From assembly GCA_903920415.1 (NCBI GenBank), contig CAIXMD010000254.1, positions 1 through 5,414 on the forward strand: a stretch of DNA of 5,414 bases. The letters are read 5' to 3'. The stretch comes from an uncultured Desulfomonile sp. Lineage in GTDB: Bacteria; Desulfobacterota; Desulfomonilia; Desulfomonilales; Desulfomonilaceae. Each line of letters opens with the position of its first letter. Positions within the stretch are counted from its first letter, which is position 1. Of this stretch, positions 1 to 5,414 are shown piece by piece. A program made the translations under genes and the position numbers. Under the pieces are notes generated by a model, which saw only the letters and a list, made by a program, of their open reading frames with translations, was not told the DNA's origin and made no database searches.

Positions 1-70
1 CCTGAAGCCGATCATCCCGATGCAAAGTCAGCCCTGACAGCACGAGGCGTTTTTTCCCCTTATTTTTCAT
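1..70 (-). CDS. Start of an unidentified protein, cut by the window edge
   Basis: An ATG at 70-68 opens a frame that stays open to the window edge for 23 codons, beginning MKNKGKKRLVLSGL and continuing TLHRDDRLQ. A purine-rich stretch (GAGG, then AGGG, within about 15 bases of the ATG) can serve as ribosome binding site and lies over the end of the preceding gene. The gap to that gene's stop codon is only 5 bp, so the two are probably co-transcribed and both lie behind the cobalamin riboswitch. The lysine/arginine-rich beginning is not followed by an obvious signal peptide in the visible part. Too little is present to name a family. The frame, spacing and start are seen; membership of the riboswitch operon is inferred. 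Confidence 0.6.
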   Translation of the reverse strand, partial: MKNKGKKRLVLSGLTLHRDDRLQ

Positions 71-75
71 GATCC

Positions 76-816
76 CTACCTCTCTGACTGCAAATCCCCC
101 AGGAAGCGTCCGTCGGTTGCGATTCGCCAGGGGAGAGAGAGAATGCCCATGAGGAGGCTTTGATGTTCGAGAGGAGGGAACTGGTATTCCGACAGCAGTG
201 CCGGCGGCAATTGAGGCACGTGTGGAGCTGTGGACCCCACCCCAGGCAAAGGCGCGATCACAGGTTCCACCGGACGGTAGCTGCAAATAGGCAAACATGG
301 TGTTGGAACTGAGGTCCCTCCAACCGGTCGAGGACAGTTTGGGGAGCCGGAAACATTCTCAGAAGAAGCCGGGGAAGGGAACAATAGTTCCAGCATTCTG
401 AAAGGCGCTGCTACAGCCGCTCCTACAAGACCGACGGAGTAGGCGACAATCGGTCTCACAGGGCCTGCATCCCTAATCTCTACAGGGACGCGCTTTGCGC
501 CGGATTGAAGCTCTGGTCTGACGATGACCTCTACCCTGACTGGAGTAGAAAGAGTCGGCTTTCCTCCGGCAGGCGGACACACGGGAGTGAGGCCCCCAGT
601 AGTGGCCGAATAGGGAGAGCATGCAGGAGTCGACGAAGGTATAGGCACATTGACGTTAACCGTCCGGCTAGCCGGTTGAGGGGAGGTAGGGTTCTCGCCA
701 TACCTAACGGGTTTACACCCTTGGGAAGCAGAACTACCTGCGTGTGCGGTGTAGGCAATCCACACAATCAGCCCTGTTATCGTAGTAATAGCTATGGCCG
801 AAAAGAACCTTCTCAT
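76..816 (-). CDS. Exported proline-rich protein of unknown function, behind a B12 riboswitch
   Basis: The protein is 246 aa from the ATG at 816. The frame is open further upstream (TTG at 840, ATG at 837), but only the ATG at 816 has a good ribosome binding site (GGGAG at 829-825, 8-base spacer). From that start the first 26 residues form a textbook signal peptide: MRR, a hydrophobic core, then AHA before the likely cleavage site. The mature part is rich in proline, valine and serine and has six cysteines, one soon after cleavage. Alternating-residue stretches such as VNVNVPIP and VRVEVIV occur in the first half. Near the middle, a segment starting IVAYSVGLVGAAVAAPF is hydrophobic enough to be membrane-associated or a buried helix. 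I do not recognise the family. It resembles neither BtuB, BtuF nor CbiM-type transporters, and I see no TonB C-terminal motif. Its position directly behind a cobalamin riboswitch and terminator suggests a B12- or cobalt-linked envelope role, which is inference. Confidence 0.8.
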   Translation of the reverse strand: MRRFFSAIAITTITGLIVWIAYTAHAGSSASQGCKPVRYGENPTSPQPASRTVNVNVPIPSSTPACSPYSATTGGLTPVCPPAGGKPTLSTPVRVEVIVRPELQSGAKRVPVEIRDAGPVRPIVAYSVGLVGAAVAAPFRMLELLFPSPASSENVSGSPNCPRPVGGTSVPTPCLPICSYRPVEPVIAPLPGVGSTAPHVPQLPPALLSEYQFPPLEHQSLLMGILSLPWRIATDGRFLGDLQSER

Positions 817-871
817 GAGCTTGTCTCCCTTTGGCATCAAAGCCTGTAAATATTAGAAATAATGAACACCT

Positions 872-912
872 AAAACAAAAACCCTCCCGCCTCTTTTGGT
901 TAGGCGGAAGGG
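872..912 (-). terminator. Rho-independent terminator of the cobalamin riboswitch
   Basis: On the minus strand CCCTTCCGCC (912-903) pairs with GGCGGGAGGG (891-882) across an 11-base loop. This is a 10-bp stem with a single G-U wobble, followed at once by TTTTTGTTTTA (881-871). The wobble pairs only on the minus strand; read on the plus strand the same position is a C-A mismatch with no U-tract, so the orientation is clear. It lies between the riboswitch aptamer and the exported-protein gene, where a transcription attenuator should be, and not after a gene. Its 5' arm is also the 3' arm of a competing antiterminator. Confidence 0.9.
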
Positions 913-938
913 CATGAGTTCATACTCCCCTTCCTGCC
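903..938 (-). promoter_or_regulatory. Antiterminator hairpin of the riboswitch expression platform
   Basis: GGCAGGAAGGG (938-928) pairs with CCCTTCCGCC (912-903) if one A is bulged, giving a 10-bp GC-rich helix. The second arm is exactly the 5' arm of the terminator, so the two helices exclude each other. The first arm overlaps the loop predicted to kiss the aptamer. When cobalamin fixes that contact the antiterminator should be blocked and the terminator should form, turning the downstream genes off. The complementarity is visible; the switching order is inferred from the known mode of cobalamin riboswitches. Confidence 0.7.
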
Positions 939-954
939 CGCGCAAGATTGTATG
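921..954 (-). promoter_or_regulatory. Candidate P13/L13 kissing-loop hairpin of the cobalamin riboswitch
   Basis: CATAC (954-950) pairs with GTATG (925-921), and inside it UCUU pairs with AAGG. This leaves a loop of about 11 bases that contains GCGGGC (941-936). That hexamer is the exact complement of GCCCGC (1044-1039) in the aptamer region just before the conserved GCCACTG. This is the arrangement expected for the L5-L13 pseudoknot that couples ligand binding to the expression platform. All pairings are read from the sequence; the assignment to L5 and L13 rests on position. Confidence 0.65.
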
Positions 955-1112
955 GGTGTCGGAACAGCCCGGGTGTTCTGGCTTCCGCTTCATCCTATTA
1001 CCCGCGCCTTCCCGATATGGCGTATCAGTGGCTATTTTGCGGGCGTCGTCAGCGGTTACAGCTGCGGGGCAGCGACGGATTCGAACCGTCTTCCCCGAGG
1101 CATTTCCGTGTC
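955..1112 (-). promoter_or_regulatory. Cobalamin (adenosylcobalamin-type) riboswitch aptamer
   Basis: The conserved landmarks of the cobalamin riboswitch appear in the right order on the minus strand. GGGGAA leads into GGTTCGAATCC (1087-1077), the GGTGNNAATCC core with one change. Then come GCTGCCCCGCAGCTGTAA (1073-1056), GCCACTG (1032-1026), GGGAAGGCGCGGG (1013-1001), and a B12-box AGCCAGAACACC (983-972; consensus AGTCAGGAGACC). CGGAA (1108-1104) and TTCCG (964-960) can close the element as P1, and CGCC/GGCG forms an internal stem. At about 150 nt it is on the short side for the family. A promoter lies just upstream and a terminator just downstream, so it should act as a cobalamin-repressed transcription attenuator for the exported-protein gene at 816-76 and the gene after it. 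Confidence 0.93.
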
Positions 1113-1138
1113 TTCAATGGTATTTATAAATCTGAATT

Positions 1139-1168
1139 ACTCTAGCAAGATGGTTTCTCTTGTGTCAA
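1139..1168 (-). promoter_or_regulatory. Sigma70-like promoter of the riboswitch transcript
   Basis: A perfect -35 box TTGACA (1168-1163) is followed after 18 bases by TAGAGT (1144-1139), which matches TATAAT at four of six positions. The expected transcription start, near 1132, falls about 20 bases before the first aptamer pairing, as expected for a riboswitch leader. The next bases are AT-rich. The -35 box is strong; the -10 box is only fair. Confidence 0.6.
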
Positions 1169-1354
1169 CTTTTTTTGCTTCTCATCAGCGACGAAGAATG
1201 AAGAGGAAGGCATGGGTAATGCACTGGTCTGGTTTCTTTAGACAGTTGAAAGAGATCTTTGATTGGTAAGCTGCTTGTTCATGCTGCTACCTGAGTGGGG
1301 GTAAGGTTGTCCAGTAAAACGTATCCGGAGTTCTTCCGCAAAGTTTAATGACTC
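1169..1354. other. Intergenic stretch with no recognised gene
   Basis: Between the riboswitch promoter and the end of the higA-like gene I see no supported gene on either strand. The minus strand holds only very short frames (14 and 23 codons) without ribosome binding sites. No convincing terminator follows the higA-like gene: the best inverted repeat, CGGA/TCCG around 1322-1338, has four pairs and no U-tract. There is no clear HigB remnant. Confidence 0.5.
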
Positions 1355-1675
1355 CTATGCCGGGACGTTAACTGCATTCCTTGGACGAACTTGTACCTTT
1401 TTTTCTATCTCCGCGGCCTTCTTTGCATTGGTCACCTCAAGGGCATACTTTGCCTGGAGGTTCATCCAAAGCTGTGGGGTATTCCCGAAGTACCGAGCCA
1501 AGCGCAGGGCGGTGTCAGCAGTGATGCTGCTTTTCCACGTAACTATGCGGTTGATGCGGCCTGGATCTACATCGAGAGCTTCGGCCAACTTATTCTGGCT
1601 CAATCCCAACGGACTCATGTATACTTCCAGCAGGATTTCCCCCGGATGTATGGGTAGATATATGATGTCGGACAT
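1355..1675 (-). CDS. higA: HigA/VapI-family XRE antitoxin-like DNA-binding protein, without a HigB partner
   Basis: The protein is 106 aa from the ATG at 1675, chosen because GGAG (1687-1684) sits 8 bases upstream. A GTG at 1699 would add eight residues but has GAGGT abutting it and no proper spacing. The sequence shows the HigA signature in order: PIHPGEIL near the N-terminus, a helix-turn-helix containing PLGLSQNKLAEAL and RINRIV, then ITADTALRLARYFG and WMNLQAKYALE. The segment between RINRIV and ITADTA (TWKSS) departs from the usual NGKR-type loop. HigA proteins normally bind and neutralise HigB, an mRNA interferase whose gene lies just upstream, and repress their own operon. Here the upstream neighbour is iorB, 79 bp away, and no HigB-like frame is visible on either side. 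It is probably an orphan antitoxin, or a regulator with its own targets. Family assignment is confident; function is inferred. Confidence 0.87.
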   Translation of the reverse strand: MSDIIYLPIHPGEILLEVYMSPLGLSQNKLAEALDVDPGRINRIVTWKSSITADTALRLARYFGNTPQLWMNLQAKYALEVTNAKKAAEIEKKVQVRPRNAVNVPA

Positions 1676-1718
1676 AATGCTGTCTCCATAGTGTTGCACA
1701 CCTCATCGCCTCTTTTAG

Positions 1719-1740
1719 TTACCCCATCCTTTTCCTCCTT
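1719..1740 (-). promoter_or_regulatory. Strong Shine-Dalgarno facing a two-codon frame
   Basis: AAGGAGG (1740-1734) stands 6 bases before ATG GGG TAA (1727-1719), between iorB and the higA-like gene. The Shine-Dalgarno match and spacing are better than those of the annotated neighbours, yet the frame closes after two codons. It is more than 50 bases from the higA-like start, so it cannot be that gene's ribosome binding site. It may be a scar of a lost gene start, a ribosome-loading site, or chance. Confidence 0.3.
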
Positions 1741-1741
1741 G

Positions 1742-1769
1742 ATCATGGTTTCAGTTAGGTCTGTGTCAA
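1742..1769 (-). promoter_or_regulatory. Possible promoter for the higA-like gene
   Basis: TTGACA (1769-1764), inside the last codons of iorB, is followed after 16 bases by CATGAT (1747-1742), four of six matches to TATAAT. It would give a leader of about 60 bases before the ATG at 1675 and let the higA-like gene be expressed apart from the ior operon. A perfect -35 box can arise from coding sequence by chance, so this is tentative. Confidence 0.3.
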
Positions 1770-2372
1770 ATCCTTTACCATCTCGGTTCCCAATCGGAAC
1801 GCCTTCTTGTTTATTTCCACCCTTTCAGGTGACATATAATCGATAATGGCTTTTTCTAGTTTCTTTTCGGTGACTGGAAGCAGGCCGGCACCTGCCGCGG
1901 CTCCAATAAGGATAATGTTGGTTAGAATTGGGCTGCCGAGTTCCATGGCTTTTTCAGTGGCTTGCAGAAAGTAACACTTTTTGCTCAGAGATCGGATCCG
2001 GTTCATCAGTTTATCAATCGGAGGGTAGGGTATATGGCCGCTTATCACGTCCACGGGATGCACGGGACGGGTGTTTACCACAGCGATGGTCTCAGGATTG
2101 CCGAACTGTCCGAGAACTCGCGCCGCCTCGCTGGGCTCCAAAGCGATTACGAGGTCAGCACATTTTGGAGGGATTAATGGCCCGTACTGTCGATTTTTCG
2201 ATATCCTGAGGTGGCTCATTACCGATCCACCTCTCTGGGAAGCCCCGTACGTCTCGCCTATGGTCACCTTGTACCCGAGTTCCACCATGACAGACCCGAT
2301 GAGCTGCGATGCTAAGACGTTTCCCTGACCCCCGACTCCCGTTACTATAACATTGTAAGGGTCTTTTATCAT
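1755..2372 (-). CDS. iorB: Indolepyruvate ferredoxin oxidoreductase, beta subunit
   Basis: The 205-aa protein is the small subunit of the two-subunit, ferredoxin-linked 2-oxoacid oxidoreductase IorAB, the pyruvate ferredoxin oxidoreductase gamma-like domain. The family signature is clear: GVGGQGNVLASQL at residues 12-24 and ETYGASQRGGSV at about 40-51, with PLIPPKCADLVIALEP following. The length fits the roughly 200-aa norm. Its ATG (2372-2370) directly abuts the TGA of iorA (2375-2373), and AAGGAGA (2387-2381) supplies a ribosome binding site 8 bases away, so translation is tightly linked to iorA. IorAB converts indolepyruvate and other aryl-pyruvates plus CoA to aryl-acetyl-CoA and CO2 while reducing ferredoxin; IorB completes the active enzyme in the cytoplasm. 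The actual substrate here is not determined by the sequence. Confidence 0.95.
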   Translation of the reverse strand: MIKDPYNVIVTGVGGQGNVLASQLIGSVMVELGYKVTIGETYGASQRGGSVMSHLRISKNRQYGPLIPPKCADLVIALEPSEAARVLGQFGNPETIAVVNTRPVHPVDVISGHIPYPPIDKLMNRIRSLSKKCYFLQATEKAMELGSPILTNIILIGAAAGAGLLPVTEKKLEKAIIDYMSPERVEINKKAFRLGTEMVKDLTQT

Positions 2373-4280
2373 TCAAGGTGTCTCCTTGAAAATGGCTCCA
2401 ACAGGACAAACATCCGCACAGACTCCACAGCCTGTACAGATGGCTTCATCTATCTCGGTCTTGCTAAGGGCAGTATTCCATTTGAGCCCAGGACATCTGA
2501 AAACCCGGGTGCATAGGCGGCTGCATCCGCAATCTTCACCAATACACTTGTCGGGATTTACGCTAACTTTGTTTCGTTTAGAAGACTTCCTGCCTCTTAC
2601 AAGAGCGCATTCCTGCCTAAGAATCAGGACCCTGGCGGATTGTTCCTGAAGCATATCGTATATCGTAGACAACGTCTCCTCAAGGTCAAACGGATCTTGA
2701 ATCACTGTTTTCAACCCCAGTGCCCGGCAAAGCTCCTCGATAACAACAGGATGAGCTAAAGCCCCTAAAGCATTCACGTCACTCCCAGGATGAGGCTGGA
2801 ACCCTGTCATTGCGGTAGCGTTGTTATCCAACACGATAAGAAGGAAGTTGGAAGATTGATGAAGCCCGTTGATGAGGGCCGGCACGGCAGCATGATAAAA
2901 GGTCGAGTCGCCACAAACAGCGATGGCAGGCTGTGAGGCCCCTAGTCGGTCAAGCACTCCAAAACCGCAGGCCATGCCTATGCCGGATCCCATTGCATGA
3001 AGAGTCTTGGCCTGATTAAATCCAGTGGGCAGGACCGCTAGGGCATAGCAGCCTATGTCCCCAAACAGCACCCCATCCCTTCCGTCCAGTTTCAAAGCTT
3101 TCTTAATAGCCCAATAGGAAGCCCTGTGAGGACAACCTGCACAGAAAGCCAACGATCTCGGTGGACAGTAGTTCTCAAGAGCATCTATTGCCAAATCGAG
3201 GTAAGATTGGTCCGGTTGAGGAACTTTCGTCCCAGTCAGCTCTGAAATAATCCGTATCACCAGTCCAGGACTTAGTTCGCCATAATCCGGCAGTGTGCCT
3301 GATTTCTTCCCCAGGAAAGTGATCCCGGGAAGCTCCAGGTTGTGGTCTGCGAAAATCTCTTTGACATTGTTTTCCAAAACTGGATCTACTTCTTCGATAA
3401 AAAGGACTCGAGGAGTTTTTTCCAAATGTTCCAGAATAATTTTCTCAGGGAGCGGCCAAGTAGTCCCGATTTTTAAGATCCCCACTTTCTCTTCGAGTCC
3501 TAGTATGCTTACAGCCTCCTGGGCAAAGAGTTTACCAGCCCCACAAGTTATGATCAGTAATTCGGGATGCCCAGGGCCTTCGTAACTGTTAAAATGGGAA
3601 CCTAGGAAAAATTCGCGAGCTTGTTCGAGTCTTTGATGAACAAGCGGATGGGTTACAGAAGCGGGCAAAGCGGTCAACGTCTTCGACGTGTCGAAGTGTG
3701 GAACTGCTCGGGAACGGGGGAGCGGTCCCAGTATCACGTTACCACGGGCATGGGATATTCTCGTCACGCTCCGAATCATACAGACATTGCTGATTCTTCG
3801 CGAAAGGTCGAAAGCAACTCGCACCATGTCCTTGGCTTCTTGAAACGCAGCCGGTTCCATCAGAGGAAGATCAGCCAGCTTGGCGTATATCCTGGAATCC
3901 TGTTCATTTGTGCTTGATATTCCTGAAGGATCGTCGCAGACAACCAGTACGAGCCCTCCTCTTATTCCTGTCAGGTTAAGGTTGAGCAAGAAATCGGAGG
4001 CTACGTTCAGGCCGTTTTGCTTCATGGCCACGAGAGCGTTTAAGCCAGACACGGCTGCAGCGGCGGCTACTTCCAGTGCGACTTTTTCGTTGACCGACCA
4101 TTCGACGTATATTCCCAGTTCCGTGGCCACTTCGGCAAGAGAACCAATAATCTCCGAAGAAGGATTTCCTGGATACGCTGCAGCTACACTTATACCTGCC
4201 TCGATGGCGCCTCGAGCTATAGCCTCGTTGCCCATCAAAAGGACTTCTTTGCCGGGCGCGTCCATGCTGATTATAGACAT
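2373..4280 (-). CDS. iorA: Indolepyruvate ferredoxin oxidoreductase, alpha subunit
   Basis: The protein is 635 aa from the ATG at 4280, chosen for TAGGAG (4295-4290) 9 bases upstream. The frame reaches back to a GTG at 4322, but that start lacks a ribosome binding site and would overlap the preceding gene. N-terminal pyrimidine-binding domain: MGNEAIARGAIEAG and AYPGNPSSEI within about residues 16-44, then WSVNEKVALE and a DDPSGISSTNEQDSR stretch. Thiamine-diphosphate domain: CAGCPHRAS at about 380-388, GDIGCYAL from 407, GDSTFYH from 467 and DNNATAMTG from 485. The C-terminus is a ferredoxin-like module. Its second motif is a standard C-x2-C-x2-C-x3-CP (C615, C618, C621, C625). Its first is irregular: cysteines at 579, 584, 586, 590 and 596. 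With IorB it forms the cytoplasmic aryl-pyruvate:ferredoxin oxidoreductase. It lies 19 bp behind the FrhB-like gene in one operon. Confidence 0.96.
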   Translation of the reverse strand: MSIISMDAPGKEVLLMGNEAIARGAIEAGISVAAAYPGNPSSEIIGSLAEVATELGIYVEWSVNEKVALEVAAAAAVSGLNALVAMKQNGLNVASDFLLNLNLTGIRGGLVLVVCDDPSGISSTNEQDSRIYAKLADLPLMEPAAFQEAKDMVRVAFDLSRRISNVCMIRSVTRISHARGNVILGPLPRSRAVPHFDTSKTLTALPASVTHPLVHQRLEQAREFFLGSHFNSYEGPGHPELLIITCGAGKLFAQEAVSILGLEEKVGILKIGTTWPLPEKIILEHLEKTPRVLFIEEVDPVLENNVKEIFADHNLELPGITFLGKKSGTLPDYGELSPGLVIRIISELTGTKVPQPDQSYLDLAIDALENYCPPRSLAFCAGCPHRASYWAIKKALKLDGRDGVLFGDIGCYALAVLPTGFNQAKTLHAMGSGIGMACGFGVLDRLGASQPAIAVCGDSTFYHAAVPALINGLHQSSNFLLIVLDNNATAMTGFQPHPGSDVNALGALAHPVVIEELCRALGLKTVIQDPFDLEETLSTIYDMLQEQSARVLILRQECALVRGRKSSKRNKVSVNPDKCIGEDCGCSRLCTRVFRCPGLKWNTALSKTEIDEAICTGCGVCADVCPVGAIFKETP

Positions 4281-4299
4281 GTCTCCAAAACTCCTAGAA

Positions 4300-5340
4300 T
4301 CAGTTCTGTCTCTCTGATGCACGTTTCATTTTGTTCAAGGATGCTGCTTTTAAGTGTTCGAGATTAGCCTGTGGAAAAATTTCAATTTCAAGTCTGCCTT
4401 CTTCTTCGGCTCGTCTAACGAGATCTTGACCAATCTCCGTCCTTGTAATCAGAGTGTTCCAGCCAGGTTTCCCCTCGTACATTCCGACAGAAATATCAGC
4501 GAATTCCGACGTCATATCAGGACAATTCCAACACGATGCTTGTATCATGGGTCTGAGGTCGTCCAATGAAATTCTCCGAAATCCGATCTCGGTTTCCAGT
4601 TCCAAGGAGTTGGCGGGCGGGGGTGGAATATGTATTTTCTTTATGAAATTGACATTCAAGCGTTCCGATAGAAAAGAGATGAAATCGCGACTCGAAAAAG
4701 CCCAGTTACAGAATAGCCCGAGGACTAGCCTGATGCGTTTTTTCAAATCCTCTTTCTTCAGATCATACATGGCCATCTTGCGTATCGAGCGTATTTGGCA
4801 GGGGAGCCCCACAACACCGATACGCTGAAATCCTCGGTCAATAGCCTCTCGTAATGCGGACAAAGAATGAGCCCCCACGTACTTTGAACCCGCGCAGGCG
4901 AGGATGTCACGAACAGTGAGAGCCACTACTCCATGAGGATAGGACTCTTTTGGATTAACACCCGTCAGTACGGCTGAGTCGATAAATCCATCTTCTAGAG
5001 ATTTTACCATCAAGGCTGTTACGGTACCCCCCCCTTGACCGAGGGAAGCTATTTCTAGATCTTTAGACCGGGATGCCACTATGGTTCCGGTAAAGCCGAG
5101 TCCACCTGATTGGTGAGGCAATCCGAAGACATGGCTGCTAACTTCTTCAGGATCAAATGCTGTCATTGGACAGTAAGCAAAGCATCGCCCGTGTTCGACC
5201 GCACACCTGTCCAGCATCACCGTCTTACCTCTAAAAGCCATCAAATACGGGCAACCACCCACACAGGCACCGCAAGCCGCACACAGACCCGGCTCAAGTA
5301 CACGGCGACTGAGTTCATCTAAGCCATGGACTATCTCCAT
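4300..5340 (-). CDS. Coenzyme F420 hydrogenase/dehydrogenase beta subunit-like iron-sulfur flavoprotein
   Basis: The protein is 346 aa from the ATG at 5340; the frame is open to a TTG at 5403 and also has an ATG at 5352. I favour 5340 because a GGTG lies 6 bases upstream, but no start has a strong ribosome binding site. The N-terminus carries C-x2-C-x2-C-x3-CP (C20, C23, C26, C30) and a second cysteine group (C46, C53, C57 followed by P), suggesting two iron-sulfur clusters. Then come the FrhB/FdhB hallmarks: GQGGGTVTAL, SKYVGAHSLSALREA, GLPCQIRSIRKM (C181), GLFCNW (C211) and CWNCPDMTSEFADISVG (C270, C273). In methanogens FrhB carries FAD and reduces F420; in many anaerobic bacteria relatives sit with other redox enzymes and their electron carrier is unknown. 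As first gene of the operon with iorAB it is probably an electron-transfer partner of that enzyme (inference). Confidence 0.9.
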   Translation of the reverse strand: MEIVHGLDELSRRVLEPGLCAACGACVGGCPYLMAFRGKTVMLDRCAVEHGRCFAYCPMTAFDPEEVSSHVFGLPHQSGGLGFTGTIVASRSKDLEIASLGQGGGTVTALMVKSLEDGFIDSAVLTGVNPKESYPHGVVALTVRDILACAGSKYVGAHSLSALREAIDRGFQRIGVVGLPCQIRSIRKMAMYDLKKEDLKKRIRLVLGLFCNWAFSSRDFISFLSERLNVNFIKKIHIPPPPANSLELETEIGFRRISLDDLRPMIQASCWNCPDMTSEFADISVGMYEGKPGWNTLITRTEIGQDLVRRAEEEGRLEIEIFPQANLEHLKAASLNKMKRASERQN

Positions 5341-5414
5341 TTTTCGCACCATACTGATAAAACGAATACCCGTGGCGCAACTATGCTCGGGACATTTGTT
5401 CAAAAAAAGTTACA

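Noticed and set aside
76..816. The exported protein as a TonB-type energy transducer serving a B12 receptor.
   Set aside because: The N-terminal hydrophobic segment and proline-rich middle fit, but the hydrophobic segment ends in a signal peptidase-like AHA site and no TonB C-terminal motif is visible.
505..849. Plus-strand frame of 114 aa, and a minus-strand alternative frame at 531-767, over the exported-protein gene.
   Set aside because: Both are shadows of the proline-rich gene, which has a signal peptide and a good ribosome binding site. The alternatives have low-complexity arginine- or leucine-rich compositions and no start signals.
1074..1090. GACGGTTCGAATCCGTC on the minus strand looks exactly like a tRNA T-arm.
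   Set aside because: No acceptor, anticodon or D-arm surrounds it. It sits inside an ordered set of cobalamin riboswitch motifs, where it is the P3 stem with the GGTGNNAATCC-like core.
896..1269. Three overlapping plus-strand frames (about 65-105 aa) across the riboswitch region.
   Set aside because: They run antisense through the conserved riboswitch and terminator, lack ribosome binding sites, and show no recognisable protein features.
1280..1325. Possible insertion-sequence end in the sequence around TTTTACTGGACAACC on the minus strand.
   Set aside because: No matching inverted copy, target duplication or transposase fragment was found nearby.
1615..1746. A 43-codon minus-strand frame from ATG at 1746 (MIKEEKDGVTK...) overlapping the higA-like gene out of frame.
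   Set aside because: Its ATG has no ribosome binding site upstream (the AAGGAGG lies inside the frame), the product resembles nothing I know, and half of it overlaps a well-supported gene. It is not HigB-like.
3295..4317. Long plus-strand frames (96, 98 and 145 aa) opposite iorA.
   Set aside because: They are antisense shadows of a complete, motif-rich iorA gene.

Overview
The window reads almost entirely on the minus strand and looks like a strict anaerobe of the sulfate-reducing or syntrophic deltaproteobacterial (Desulfobacterota) kind. The grounds are a ferredoxin-dependent indolepyruvate oxidoreductase paired with an F420-hydrogenase-beta-like flavoprotein, a cobalamin riboswitch, and moderate GC content. 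A Desulfomonile-like host is a guess from general gene style and is not proven by the sequence.

In the direction of transcription (right to left) there are two units. The first is a compact redox operon: an FrhB-type iron-sulfur flavoprotein (about 5340-4300), iorA (4280-2373) and iorB (2372-1755), with gaps of 19 and 0 bp. A HigA/VapI-type XRE antitoxin gene (1675-1355) follows 79 bp later with no HigB toxin beside it. IorAB should oxidise aryl-pyruvates to aryl-acetyl-CoA with ferredoxin, or run in reverse. The FrhB-like protein is a plausible flavin electron-transfer partner.

About 185 bp without a recognisable gene separates this from the second unit. That unit starts with a sigma70-like promoter (TTGACA at 1168-1163), followed by a cobalamin (B12) riboswitch aptamer (about 1112-955). 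Its expression platform is legible: a hairpin whose loop (GCGGGC) is complementary to a GCCCGC in the aptamer (candidate L5-L13 kissing loop), an antiterminator (938-903), and a competing rho-independent terminator (912-872). Behind the switch lie a signal-peptide-bearing, proline- and cysteine-containing exported protein of unknown function (816-76) and, 5 bp later, the first 23 codons of another gene that leaves the window at position 1.

The most noteworthy point is that a well-formed B12 riboswitch leads directly into an unrecognised exported protein. This marks that protein and the truncated next gene as candidate members of a cobalamin or cobalt regulon. The redox operon is the second point of interest, because of its flavoprotein partner and an unusual cysteine spacing in the first ferredoxin motif of IorA.
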